Source: Parafrankia irregularis (GTDB lineage Bacteria > Actinomycetota > Actinomycetes > Frankiales > Frankiaceae). From it: a stretch of DNA of 64,000 nt. The DNA lies in NCBI RefSeq assembly GCF_001536285.1, contig NZ_FAOZ01000008.1, positions 213,118 to 277,117 of the forward strand, read 5' to 3'. Under the pieces are notes generated by a model. That model was not told the origin of the DNA and made no database searches. It worked only from the letters and a program-made list of their open reading frames with translations. Position 1 is the first letter of the stretch, and the number at the start of each line of letters is the position of its first letter. Below, one piece after another: positions 33,749-41,656 of this stretch. A program made the position numbers and the translations under genes.

Positions 33749-35131
33749 TCAGCAGTCATCGACGAGCCATTTCACGAACCGCGCGAGCGGGTAGAAGCCG
33801 TCATGCGGCAGCCCGGCGGCGACGTCCACGACCTCGCCCAACGGAACGAGGCGTTGCATGCCCCGGGAGGCGAGCCGGTCCCGCAGCGCCTCGGCTCTGG
33901 CCGCCGGGTAGATCCCGATGGTCTGCGTCGCGACGTTCACGTGATCGAGCGCCGCGTCGAGCGACGGGACCCGCACGACGTTGACCGTCTTGCCGCTGGG
34001 ATGGAAGTCCACCGGGTCGTCGGACAGCACGACGAGGCCGCTGCCGTCCTCGGCGCCGAACACCTCGTAGTCCGGCGACATCGTGCGCAGTACCTCGACC
34101 TCGGCCCGGATGTCCGCGGGCAGGGTGGAGACGATGGCGTCGGCGTAGGTCCGCTCGGTGGCCAGCGCCCGGGCGAGGTCGGCACACCACGCGGCGAGGC
34201 CACCGTCGGTGTCGTCCTCGGCGTAGACGAACCGGCTGGCGGCGCAGACCTCCTGGTTGAACAGGCTGGTGTCCTCCGCCGCGGCGCTGGCCGACGCGCG
34301 CCGCACCTCCTCGGAGCCGAGTGCCTCCCGGCCGAGCAGCGAGATCGAGACCTTCGGGTCGAACGACACCAGCTCGAAGCCGGGGGCGACGTAGCCGATG
34401 GCGTTGCGGATGGCGGCGTCACCGCCCCAGGCGACCAGCCGGTCGAAGTACTGGGCGCGGAACAGCGCGCTCTCGACCGTCGCGTCACCGCCCCGCCAGT
34501 ACACGCAGGAAAACGATCGGGTCACGGGGTGGTCGGGGTCGACATCCGCCAGGGTCCGCAGTACGGCGCTGCCGGTGAACAGGTCGTTCGACGGCAGTTT
34601 CAGCAGGTGCACCCCTTTGCAGAGGGCGCCGCGCACAACCGTCGCGGCGGTGACCCCCGGGGTGTTCCCGGCGAGGACGTGCACGAGCCGCGGCGGGAAC
34701 GCCCGGACCCGGCGGACGCGGCCCTGGAGGTCGGTGATCTCCTTCCAGCCGTCCAGCGCCTCCCGGCCGATCTCCTGCTCGACCTGGAACCACATCGTCT
34801 TCGGGTCGAAGAGGTGTTTCAGGTCCCGGTAGGTCCGTTCGAGGATGCGGGGGCCCAGCGAGCTGCACGCCGCGCTCCGCTCGAGCGCCTCCTGCAGGTA
34901 CGTGTTGGTGTCGAGGTCGAGCCGGTCACCGACGGCGGCGAGGAACTCGATGATCTCGGCGACCGGCAGGTCGAACGCCGGGCCCGGCTCGGACCGCGGC
35001 CACACCAGTTCGTCGAGGTCGAGCACCGGCGTGCTGAAGTCGGGGTAGTCGATCGTCCCGGCCTCCTCGTCCGGGAGCACGGTCCGTCCCCTGACGAAGT
35101 GCGGGACAGCCAGCCGCGTGAGGCCAGTCAT
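33749..35131 (-). CDS. LuxC-like acyl-(enzyme/CoA) reductase
   Basis: A 460-residue aldehyde-dehydrogenase-fold reductase of the LuxC family. The predicted acyl-accepting Cys296 lies in SLFNQEVCAASRF, the position of the LuxC nucleophile. The cofactor-binding segment VHVLAGNTPGVTAATVVRG and the conserved RLVAWGGDAAIRNA also fit. In luminous bacteria LuxC reduces acyl groups handed over by LuxE to the long-chain aldehyde using NADPH. Here no luciferase genes are nearby, so the aldehyde must serve another purpose. The ATG overlaps the LuxE-like stop (ATGA), and the P450 follows. Confidence 0.88.
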   Translation of the reverse strand: MTGLTRLAVPHFVRGRTVLPDEEAGTIDYPDFSTPVLDLDELVWPRSEPGPAFDLPVAEIIEFLAAVGDRLDLDTNTYLQEALERSAACSSLGPRILERTYRDLKHLFDPKTMWFQVEQEIGREALDGWKEITDLQGRVRRVRAFPPRLVHVLAGNTPGVTAATVVRGALCKGVHLLKLPSNDLFTGSAVLRTLADVDPDHPVTRSFSCVYWRGGDATVESALFRAQYFDRLVAWGGDAAIRNAIGYVAPGFELVSFDPKVSISLLGREALGSEEVRRASASAAAEDTSLFNQEVCAASRFVYAEDDTDGGLAAWCADLARALATERTYADAIVSTLPADIRAEVEVLRTMSPDYEVFGAEDGSGLVVLSDDPVDFHPSGKTVNVVRVPSLDAALDHVNVATQTIGIYPAARAEALRDRLASRGMQRLVPLGEVVDVAAGLPHDGFYPLARFVKWLVDDC

Positions 35132-36465
35132 GATGTCATCACTCCACGTACATAGGCATCGACCGTTCCGGCGCAGGTCAGCTTGTCGTCCCCGCCCTCG
35201 GCCAGGCTGTAGCGGACGATGCCGCCGGGGACGATGCTGAGGTTCGGTGTCGTCAGGTCCACCGTCACCCGGTCGCCGGTGACGACGCCGCCCCATCGGC
35301 CCTGGACCGCGAGGTCCAGGAAGGCGAAGCGGCCGGTCACGGACTCCCCCTCCAGGGGCAGCACCTGCGTCCCGCTGTCGTCGAGGATCAGCGGGATCAC
35401 CCACGGCGCTGGCCGGTACCGGCCCGCCACCTCGTAGGCGGCCGCGGACAGCTCCGACATCCCGTAGCCGCTCTGCACGTTCGCCCGCGGGATACCGAAG
35501 AACTCGAGGATCTGGGTCTCGTAGTCGGGCGGCAGGTCCGCGCCCTTGGTCCCGCCGCCGCCGGTGACGATCGTCTCCGGATGGAACTCACCGGGCCGCA
35601 CGCCGCGGGCCCGCGCCCGCTCGACGATCGTCCAGTACTGCGCCCAGAACCCACCGATGATCATTGGCTCGCTCCGGTGCGCGATGAGCTTGTCGATGAG
35701 GGCGTCGAGCCGCTCGGCCGCCAGGCGCTGGTTCGCCGCCGCGCTCCGCTCCAGCTCCGCGATCTCGTTCGGCAGGGCGGTGCCCGCCGCGATCCGCTTC
35801 CGCAGGTCCGCCGCCCGCTGCTGATCGGACGCCTGCAGCGGCTCCTCGCTGAGGAAGAACCGGGCGTCCGGCCGCCCGAACTCCTCGGCGATGGTGCGGA
35901 AGTGCAGCGCGGACCGGTGTGGGCCGTACCTGGGCCCGAGGACGAACACCGCGCGGTCCTGCTTCGGCACGATGCCGCGCTGCTCGCCGAAGGCCGCCAC
36001 CAGCGACCGCAACGCCAGGTCGCTGTCGGCGCGGGTCGAGGGCAGGAAGGAGCTCTTGCCGGTGGTGCCGCTGCTGACCAGCACCACACAGCCCGCGGCA
36101 TCCAGCCGGCCGAGCCAGCCCTCCTGGTCGGTCACGCCCGCGACGTCGACCTCGGTGATACGCCGCGACGAGAGCGTGTCGAGCCAGCGGGTCAGCAGCG
36201 GCCACCGACCCCGGTTGACGAAGGACTCCGGGTACGACTTGTAGGACGAGTGCGCGAACAGCAGCGGCACCAGGTCCTGAAACGAGCTGATCCGGTCGAT
36301 TCCGAGCTCGTCCGCGAGCTTTCCCAGCACGGGGATCCGCTCGCGCTGCACGGCGAGCCGCTCGCCCGCCGCCTCGATCCACAACGGCTCGAGCTCGGTG
36401 CGGGGCAGCTCGTGGAAGCGCGGGTCGGCGACGTGGCCGAGTAGCTCCTCGTGGGCCGTGGTCAC
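35128..36465 (-). CDS. LuxE-like acyl-protein synthetase (ATP-dependent acid activation)
   Basis: A 445-residue adenylate-forming enzyme of the LuxE family. The AMP-binding loop SSGTTGKS is at residues 131-138, and downstream segments VQSGYGMSELSAAAYE and VTGDRVTVDL match the adenylation core. It would activate a carboxylic acid as acyl-AMP and pass it to the LuxC-like partner. The GTG start lies 13 bp after the stop of the upstream small protein, and its stop overlaps the luxC-like start. It is longer than Vibrio LuxE (about 370 residues). The acyl specificity cannot be read from sequence. Confidence 0.87.
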   Translation of the reverse strand: MTTAHEELLGHVADPRFHELPRTELEPLWIEAAGERLAVQRERIPVLGKLADELGIDRISSFQDLVPLLFAHSSYKSYPESFVNRGRWPLLTRWLDTLSSRRITEVDVAGVTDQEGWLGRLDAAGCVVLVSSGTTGKSSFLPSTRADSDLALRSLVAAFGEQRGIVPKQDRAVFVLGPRYGPHRSALHFRTIAEEFGRPDARFFLSEEPLQASDQQRAADLRKRIAAGTALPNEIAELERSAAANQRLAAERLDALIDKLIAHRSEPMIIGGFWAQYWTIVERARARGVRPGEFHPETIVTGGGGTKGADLPPDYETQILEFFGIPRANVQSGYGMSELSAAAYEVAGRYRPAPWVIPLILDDSGTQVLPLEGESVTGRFAFLDLAVQGRWGGVVTGDRVTVDLTTPNLSIVPGGIVRYSLAEGGDDKLTCAGTVDAYVRGVMTS

Positions 36466-36478
36466 TGCTCCACCCTCC

Positions 36479-37156
36479 TCATGTCAGCGGGGACCACGGC
36501 GTGGTCCGCAGCATCCGACTCGTCAGGCGCGTGCCCTCGGGCAGCGCCGGCGTGACCGATCCGGACCAGTCGCCCCAGCCGTGGTCCGCACCGAAGGCCG
36601 CCGTCCACTGCTCCCGCGGTGCAACCCGGTAGAGGACGCGCAGCGACCCGTCCGCACCGAGCGCGGGCGCGAACGCGGCGACGCAGCTCAGGACGCCGTC
36701 GTCACCGGTCTCGCCAACGTGGGCCGGCACCGGTGGCACAAGCAGGTCGGCACCCCGGACGGTGTCCTCGCGCAGGACGACCACCTCACGCTCGGGGCCG
36801 GTCGTACCGGGCACCTCGTCGAGGTCGATCGCGCCGAGCGGGGACCAGTCGGTCTGCACGAGCAGCGAGCTCGTCGACCCGTAACGCATGGCGTCGACCC
36901 GCGCGCTCCAGTCCGCGAGATCGCCACGGCGCAACCGGTGGACCAGCCGCTCCCAGGCGGCGCCATCCGGCACCGCCGTGATCGTAATGATCTTGTATGC
37001 CTCACCCGCGCCGTGGGTGGCGTGCAGGTACCAGAGCAGCCTGGCCCCGTCCTTGGCGACGGCGGGCCCGTACTCGTCACGGACCGCGTCCTCGAAGTCG
37101 AACTCCCGCTCGCCGATCACGGCATGGACGTCGTGTATGAACAGCACCGGATTCAT
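36479..37156 (-). CDS. Small paired protein 1, possibly NIPSNAP/dimeric alpha-beta barrel fold
   Basis: A 225-residue soluble protein opening MNPVLFIHDVHAV. It has two halves of about 110 residues, each strand-helix-strand in character (KIITITAVPDGAAWERLVHR in the first; DGVLSCVAAFAP in the second), ending RMLRTTPWSPLT. It is a paralogue of the gene just upstream (MFFVHEIHS ... ALPWSPTA). The pattern resembles NIPSNAP or EthD-type ferredoxin-like barrels, which often bind small hydrophobic ligands or act in P450 and polyketide clusters. I hold this loosely. It lies 13 bp before the LuxE-like gene, and stable pairing with it suggests a substrate-handling role. Confidence 0.65.
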   Translation of the reverse strand: MNPVLFIHDVHAVIGEREFDFEDAVRDEYGPAVAKDGARLLWYLHATHGAGEAYKIITITAVPDGAAWERLVHRLRRGDLADWSARVDAMRYGSTSSLLVQTDWSPLGAIDLDEVPGTTGPEREVVVLREDTVRGADLLVPPVPAHVGETGDDGVLSCVAAFAPALGADGSLRVLYRVAPREQWTAAFGADHGWGDWSGSVTPALPEGTRLTSRMLRTTPWSPLT

Positions 37157-37247
37157 CCCCCGCAGTCAGGCTGGCTGGGTAGTTGCGACGTGCGTGTCGG
37201 GTCGCCGCGCCGGGCCGGCGCCGCAGTGGCACCAGCCCGGCTGCGAC

Positions 37248-37943
37248 TCAGGCCGTCGGTGACCACGGCAGCGCCCTCACCAGCCGTGACGTCCAGGTGT
37301 CGCGCAGCTTCAGCGAGTCATGCAGCCAGCTGCCCGGCCTGATCGATTCACGGGGATTGCCGTGGCTGAGCAGCCGGGTGCCCGCAGCGGGATTCTGGAT
37401 CTGGGTGATCATCAGGTTCTCGGGAACGTCGCCACCGCCGGCCACGGTCTCGAATCCGCCCCACATGACGAAGTCCGAGTACTCGACGTCGAGCGCGCGC
37501 AGGAACACCTGCTCCATGGCGTCCTCGTACGGCCGCTGCATCCCGGTGCGAGGCAGGACGAAGTCGTGGATGTACAACGCGTCGGACGCCTCGGAGGGCT
37601 CCGCGAGCAGCGTCGCGAGGTCGGGTTCGTATCGGCTGAACCTCAGCGGAGCGAGCATCCTCCTGGTGATCCCGACGCGTTCCGCGGCGAGAGCGACAGC
37701 GGCGGCACGGAGGTCACCGCGCCGCGTGCGCTCCCCCAGATCGGCGAGGGTGGCCCCGTCCGCGACCGCGGTCAGCGTGACGATCTCGGGGAGCGTGTGG
37801 GAGCCGGGTACGGACCGCACGCACCACACCAGGCGGGTGCGGTCGTCGCCGGCCAAGGCCGGTCCCCACAGCTCCCGCAGCAGGCTCTCGTACCTCGGCG
37901 CCCTGGCGGGCGTGAGCGAATGGATCTCGTGGACGAAGAACAT
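37248..37943 (-). CDS. Small paired protein 2, paralogue of the next gene
   Basis: A 231-residue protein beginning MFFVHEIHSLTP, preceded by TAGGAGACCG. Similarity to the downstream paralogue covers the opening, the Leu-rich VVWCVRSV / LLWYLHAT strand, the EIVTLTAVADGATLADLGER helix region and the LPWSP ending. It probably forms a heterodimer or tandem barrel with that paralogue. It is the first gene of the six-gene minus operon leading to LuxE, LuxC, P450 and SDR. Longer upstream frames (Arg-rich) are rejected as starts. Function unknown; NIPSNAP-like fold is a guess. Confidence 0.65.
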   Translation of the reverse strand: MFFVHEIHSLTPARAPRYESLLRELWGPALAGDDRTRLVWCVRSVPGSHTLPEIVTLTAVADGATLADLGERTRRGDLRAAAVALAAERVGITRRMLAPLRFSRYEPDLATLLAEPSEASDALYIHDFVLPRTGMQRPYEDAMEQVFLRALDVEYSDFVMWGGFETVAGGGDVPENLMITQIQNPAAGTRLLSHGNPRESIRPGSWLHDSLKLRDTWTSRLVRALPWSPTA

Positions 37944-38459
37944 CGGTCTCCTACGACGTCGGCCACAGCGGTGCCGCCACGTCTGCCGGCGCAGCGGACG
38001 GAGTCGGGTAGCAGTCGTGTGCCTGCGAGGACGCCCAGCCGCCAAAACCGCCTAGTCAGCGCCCCCAAGCTAGTGATCACTACCTTAACAGGTCAGCGGA
38101 CACTCGTCTCGGCACACCGTCGCCGACGTTTCCTCCGGCCCGGAAACATGCTTCGGTCCAGCATCTGGCCGCCGCATGTGGGGTCTGTTCGCGGAGTGGA
38201 CGGCCGCCCTATATTCGAGTTTCATACCTCGCCATACTGTCACGCTAGTACAGCGTTCACTACACCATCGAGGCTCGCGGCGCCGATCGGAGACCGGTCC
38301 ACGCGCGGGCGACGCACCGGAGCCCCGTCGGCTCGACGAGGAGGATGACGTGCCTGATCTCCGCACCAGAACGAGCACCCCGTGGTGGTGGTCGACCGCT
38401 GCCGGGCAGCGGACCGGGGTGCTCGCGCACCGCCGCCGCACGAACGGGCGGTCCGGACG
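37944..38459. promoter_or_regulatory. Divergent control region of cluster II with palindromes
   Basis: The 516-bp gap between the LuxCE operon and the aldehyde dehydrogenase gene holds no gene. It contains a perfect 12-bp palindrome TAGTGATCACTA at 38071-38082, about 128 bp upstream of the first minus-strand start. A related imperfect site at 38246-38262 (TAGTA, 7 bases, CACTA) overlaps CTGT-(9)-ACAG. AT-richer DNA surrounds both. One regulator could act on both directions through the two TAGT/ACTA sites. Confidence 0.5.
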
Positions 38460-39935
38460 ATGACCGAGCAGGCGGTGCCCGCCCCCGAGAACCGGCCAGG
38501 CTTCCTGGAGCCCGGGCTCGTCCTGGGTGACCGGTTCGTCGCCACATCAATCGGTGGCGAGATGGAGCACTTCAACCCCGCTACCGGCAGGGTGAACAAG
38601 GCCTTCCCTGTCGCCACCCTCGACGAGGTCGACGAGGCCGTGAGCGCCGCGCGGGCGGCGTTCGAGGAATGGCGCCGGTGGACGCCGGATGCCCGGCGCG
38701 CCGCGCTGCTGCGGCTGGCCGACATCATGGTCGAGCGCCGCAGGGAGATCGGCGTCATCGCGGCGCTGGAGAGCGGCACGATCTACAACGAGTTCGTCGC
38801 CGCGTACACGGCCGACTGGTTTCGGTACTACGCCGGCTGGGCCGACAAGCTCACCGGCGAGAGCATCAACCCGTACCCGTTCCGGGGCCTGGACTTCACC
38901 GTCCCCGAGCCGGTGGGGGTGGTCGCCCTGTTCGTCGCCTCGAACGGGCCGATCGGGTTCTTCGGCATGGCCGGCGCGCCGGCACTGGCCGCCGGCTGCA
39001 CCCTGGTGGTCAAGCCACCCGAGCTGGGCCCGTTCTCCTCGGTCTCGTTCGCCCGCTGGTGCCTGGAGGCAGGTATCCCCCCGGGCGTCGTCAACGTCGT
39101 GGGCGGCGGCCCCGAGGTCAGCCAGGCGCTGGTCCGCCACCCTGGCGTCGACAAGATCAGCTTTACCGGCAGCACGCAGACCGGGCGCCGCCTCCAGGAG
39201 GCGGCCGCACAGAACGTCAAGCCGTTGGTGATGGAGCTCGGTGGCAAGTCCGCGAACATCGTCTTCGCGGACGCGGACCTCGACGCCGTGATTCCCGGCG
39301 CCGCCCGGTTCATCAACAGCGCCGGGCAGGGCTGCTCGATGCCGACCCGCCTGCTCGTCCAGCGTCCCCGGTACGACCGAGCCATCGAGGAGGTTGCCCG
39401 GATCGCGAGCGGCGTCGTCGCCGGCGACCCGTTCACCCCCGGGGTGACCATGGGCCCGGTCATCAGCGAGAGCTCCGCGCGCCGCATCACCGGCCTCGTC
39501 AGTGACGCCAAGGAGAGCGGCGCGGCCCGTGTCCACCAGGGCGGCGGGCGCATCGGTGGTGAGCTCGCGAACGGCTACTTCGTCGAGCCGACGCTGCTCG
39601 TCGACGTCGACAACGCGGCACCCATCGCGCAGACCGAGATCTTCGGCCCGGTGCTGTGCGTCATCCCGTTCGACGACGAGGACGAGGCGATCGCGTTGGC
39701 CAACGGCACCGGCTTCGGCCTCGTGGCCTACGCCCACACCCAGGACATGCGGCGCGCCCGCCGTCTCATCGACTCGCTACGGGCCGGCAGCGTGCACATC
39801 AACTCCTCCGGCCCCGGCCCGGTCTCGCCGGCCTCGCCGTTCGGCGGGGTGAAGGACAGCGGCTACGGCCGGCAGGGCAGCCGGCTCGGCATCGAGGAGT
39901 TCCTCTCCTACAAGAACGTGTACCTGAACATCTGA
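38460..39935 (+). CDS. NAD(P)-dependent aldehyde dehydrogenase (II)
   Basis: A 491-residue aldehyde dehydrogenase with Glu259 (VMELGGKS) and catalytic Cys292 (SAGQGCSMPTR). The cofactor loop reads FVASNGPIGFF instead of the usual PWNFP, though the key Asn is kept. FTGSTQTGRRL and EIFGPVLCVIPF are normal. It converts aldehydes to acids, which is the reverse direction of the LuxCE pair encoded divergently. ATG 38460 is chosen from the family N-terminus; the ribosome site is weak. The signal-less binding protein gene follows after 54 bp, as in cluster I, where the same two gene types also sit in one operon. Confidence 0.93.
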   Translation: MTEQAVPAPENRPGFLEPGLVLGDRFVATSIGGEMEHFNPATGRVNKAFPVATLDEVDEAVSAARAAFEEWRRWTPDARRAALLRLADIMVERRREIGVIAALESGTIYNEFVAAYTADWFRYYAGWADKLTGESINPYPFRGLDFTVPEPVGVVALFVASNGPIGFFGMAGAPALAAGCTLVVKPPELGPFSSVSFARWCLEAGIPPGVVNVVGGGPEVSQALVRHPGVDKISFTGSTQTGRRLQEAAAQNVKPLVMELGGKSANIVFADADLDAVIPGAARFINSAGQGCSMPTRLLVQRPRYDRAIEEVARIASGVVAGDPFTPGVTMGPVISESSARRITGLVSDAKESGAARVHQGGGRIGGELANGYFVEPTLLVDVDNAAPIAQTEIFGPVLCVIPFDDEDEAIALANGTGFGLVAYAHTQDMRRARRLIDSLRAGSVHINSSGPGPVSPASPFGGVKDSGYGRQGSRLGIEEFLSYKNVYLNI

Positions 39936-39989
39936 CCGGTCACCATCGCCAGCCCCGACGTTCCGACCGCCCGAGCAAAGGATGACGAC

Positions 39990-41102
39990 GTGGTCAACAG
40001 CCGTATCGCCGAGCCGATCAGGATCGGCTGGTTGCTCGACACCCGGTTCCCGGAGGTGATGGAGCTGGACACCCGCAGTGACCTGCGGGAACCGTTCGAG
40101 CTGGTCTTCAACGACGCCTACGAGCAGGGCGTCCTCGACCGTCCGGTCCAGGTGATCTTCAAGGAGGTCGACGGCCTGCCGCGCGGGTCGGTCAGAGCGG
40201 TCATCGACGCGTACGGCGAGCTGTGCGACGAGGGCTGTCTCGCCGTGTTCGGGCCGCACGTGTCCGAGAACATCCTGCCGGTCAAGGAGGCGATCGAGGA
40301 GCGGTTCCGGGTGCCGTCGATCGGCCTCTACGGCTCCGACGAGGGCCTCGGGGAGTGGACGTTCGCGCTGCCCAACGGGTCGATGACCGACGAGCCGATC
40401 ATCTGGGCCGAGCTGATGCGCCGCGGCGGCCACGAGCGGGTCGGAGTGCTCGTCGAGCGGTCCCAGACCGGCGCGGAGCACCTCGCCGGCTTCCGCAGGG
40501 CGTGCCGGGACGAGGGGCTGCAGATCGTCGCCGAGGAGTCGATCGCCCAGGTCGGCCGGGACGTCACCGACCAGGTCACCCGGATCCGCGACGCGGGCGC
40601 GACCACGCTCGCGCTCTGCGGGTTCGGGATGGGCCTGTGGGGTGTCAACGCCGCGCTGCGCAAGCTCGGCTGGGACCCGCCCCGCTACACCGGAACCGCA
40701 CTCGAGGACGCCTACGCGGTGCCGGACCTTTGGGAGCCGGTGGTGGGCTGGATCGGTCTCGAGCAGTACGACGAGGCGAACAAGGTCGGCCAGAAGTTCC
40801 TGGACCGGTTCGAGGAGGTCTACGGCCGGCGGCCGGAGTACTTCGCGCCGGTGGTGGTCCGGGACGCCGCGGTCTGCTTCCTGGACGCGCTGGTCAACGC
40901 CCGGCCGCTGTCGCCGCGGGGGGTCAAGGAGGCACTGGAGCGGGTCAAGATGCTCCCTGCTGCCTCCGGCTCGCCGGGTACCCGGCTCTCCTTCGGGAAG
41001 TGGACCCGCCGGGGCTGGATGGGCGCCGGCTACCTGGTGGCCCGCCGGCTCGACCCCGATGGGAAGACCTCGCACTTCGTCGCCCGATACGGCGACGAAT
41101 AG
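39990..41102 (+). CDS. Type I binding-protein-fold protein lacking a signal peptide (copy 2)
   Basis: A 370-residue paralogue of the protein at 14471-15583. Shared features include PIRIGWLLDTRFPE, RPVQVIFKEVDGLPRG, AVIDAYGELCDEGCLAVFGP, GEWTFALPNGS, WMGAGYLVARRLDPDGKTSH and a conserved Cys in DEGCLAVFG. There is no export signal, so it is cytoplasmic. Its GTG start is preceded by AAAGGATGACGAC. It follows an aldehyde dehydrogenase gene in the same direction and ends before a strong hairpin. Classical roles of this fold are ligand capture or allosteric sensing. The repeated link to aldehyde dehydrogenase and P450 genes suggests a specific, unrecognised job in these pathways. Confidence 0.8.
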   Translation: MVNSRIAEPIRIGWLLDTRFPEVMELDTRSDLREPFELVFNDAYEQGVLDRPVQVIFKEVDGLPRGSVRAVIDAYGELCDEGCLAVFGPHVSENILPVKEAIEERFRVPSIGLYGSDEGLGEWTFALPNGSMTDEPIIWAELMRRGGHERVGVLVERSQTGAEHLAGFRRACRDEGLQIVAEESIAQVGRDVTDQVTRIRDAGATTLALCGFGMGLWGVNAALRKLGWDPPRYTGTALEDAYAVPDLWEPVVGWIGLEQYDEANKVGQKFLDRFEEVYGRRPEYFAPVVVRDAAVCFLDALVNARPLSPRGVKEALERVKMLPAASGSPGTRLSFGKWTRRGWMGAGYLVARRLDPDGKTSHFVARYGDE

Positions 41103-41209
41103 CCGGATGTCGCTGACGGGTCCACGCCCCGACCACGCGTGAGGCCGACCTGAACCTGTTCGGCCTGGTGATGTTGAACAAGCAGCTCCGCGGCTGCCGG
41201 TGAGCGTCT

Positions 41210-41236
41210 GCGTGGCCGAGCCCGGCTCGGCCACGC
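41210..41236 (+). terminator. 12-bp perfect hairpin terminator
   Basis: GCGTGGCCGAGC and GCTCGGCCACGC form a 12-bp perfect stem with a 3-base loop, about 108 bp after the end of the signal-less binding protein gene. A smaller stem (AGGCCGA/TCGGCCT, 41142-41166) precedes it. No U-tract. A likely terminator of the aldehyde dehydrogenase operon. Confidence 0.65.
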
Positions 41237-41390
41237 CTGCACCCACACCCCGAGGACACCCCTGGAGCGCAGCATCTACTGCCCCGATAGGGCAGTGGAC
41301 GCTAGCATGCCGGCCTCAGGCGCGCCGTGCCGCCAAGAGTTTCAGGGGCGAGAATCTGTTGCTCCTCGCCGGACGGTCGCATACATAGAG

Positions 41391-41407
41391 TCATCAGACT
41401 CTGATGA
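41391..41407. promoter_or_regulatory. Perfect 17-bp palindrome upstream of the ABC importer
   Basis: TCATCAGA-C-TCTGATGA is a perfect inverted repeat about 250 bp before the start of the binding lipoprotein gene, in a gap (41103-41656) that has no supported gene and is AT-richer than the coding DNA after 41380. A wider GAGT ... ACTC frame surrounds it. This looks like an operator for a dimeric regulator; no regulator gene is adjacent. Confidence 0.6.
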
Positions 41408-41656
41408 TCGACTCACCCAGCGAACAGCCATCTTCCTTTTAACCAGCGGGTTTAACGTTTCAACCGCCAGTACGGAGCGCCGGAATTCACTACCATGCGT
41501 CACTTTCGATCACTCCAAATGGTCGTCGCCTGACTACATAACGTTCACATGACGCCGAAGCCTGCAGGTCGCCGCACCCTTGACGATCCACGGAAAGTTG
41601 CCTTACAAGTTCAGTGCTCACACCACTATTGGTCGCCGACACTAGGGGAAGATCGC

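Noticed and set aside
35132-35404. Longer N-terminus for the LuxC-like protein
   Set aside because: It would overlap the LuxE-like coding region extensively. The ATG overlapping the LuxE stop fits the family start.
33749-36465. Bioluminescence (lux) operon
   Set aside because: Only LuxC- and LuxE-like genes occur. No luciferase subunits, LuxD or flavin reductase are present, so light production is not supported.
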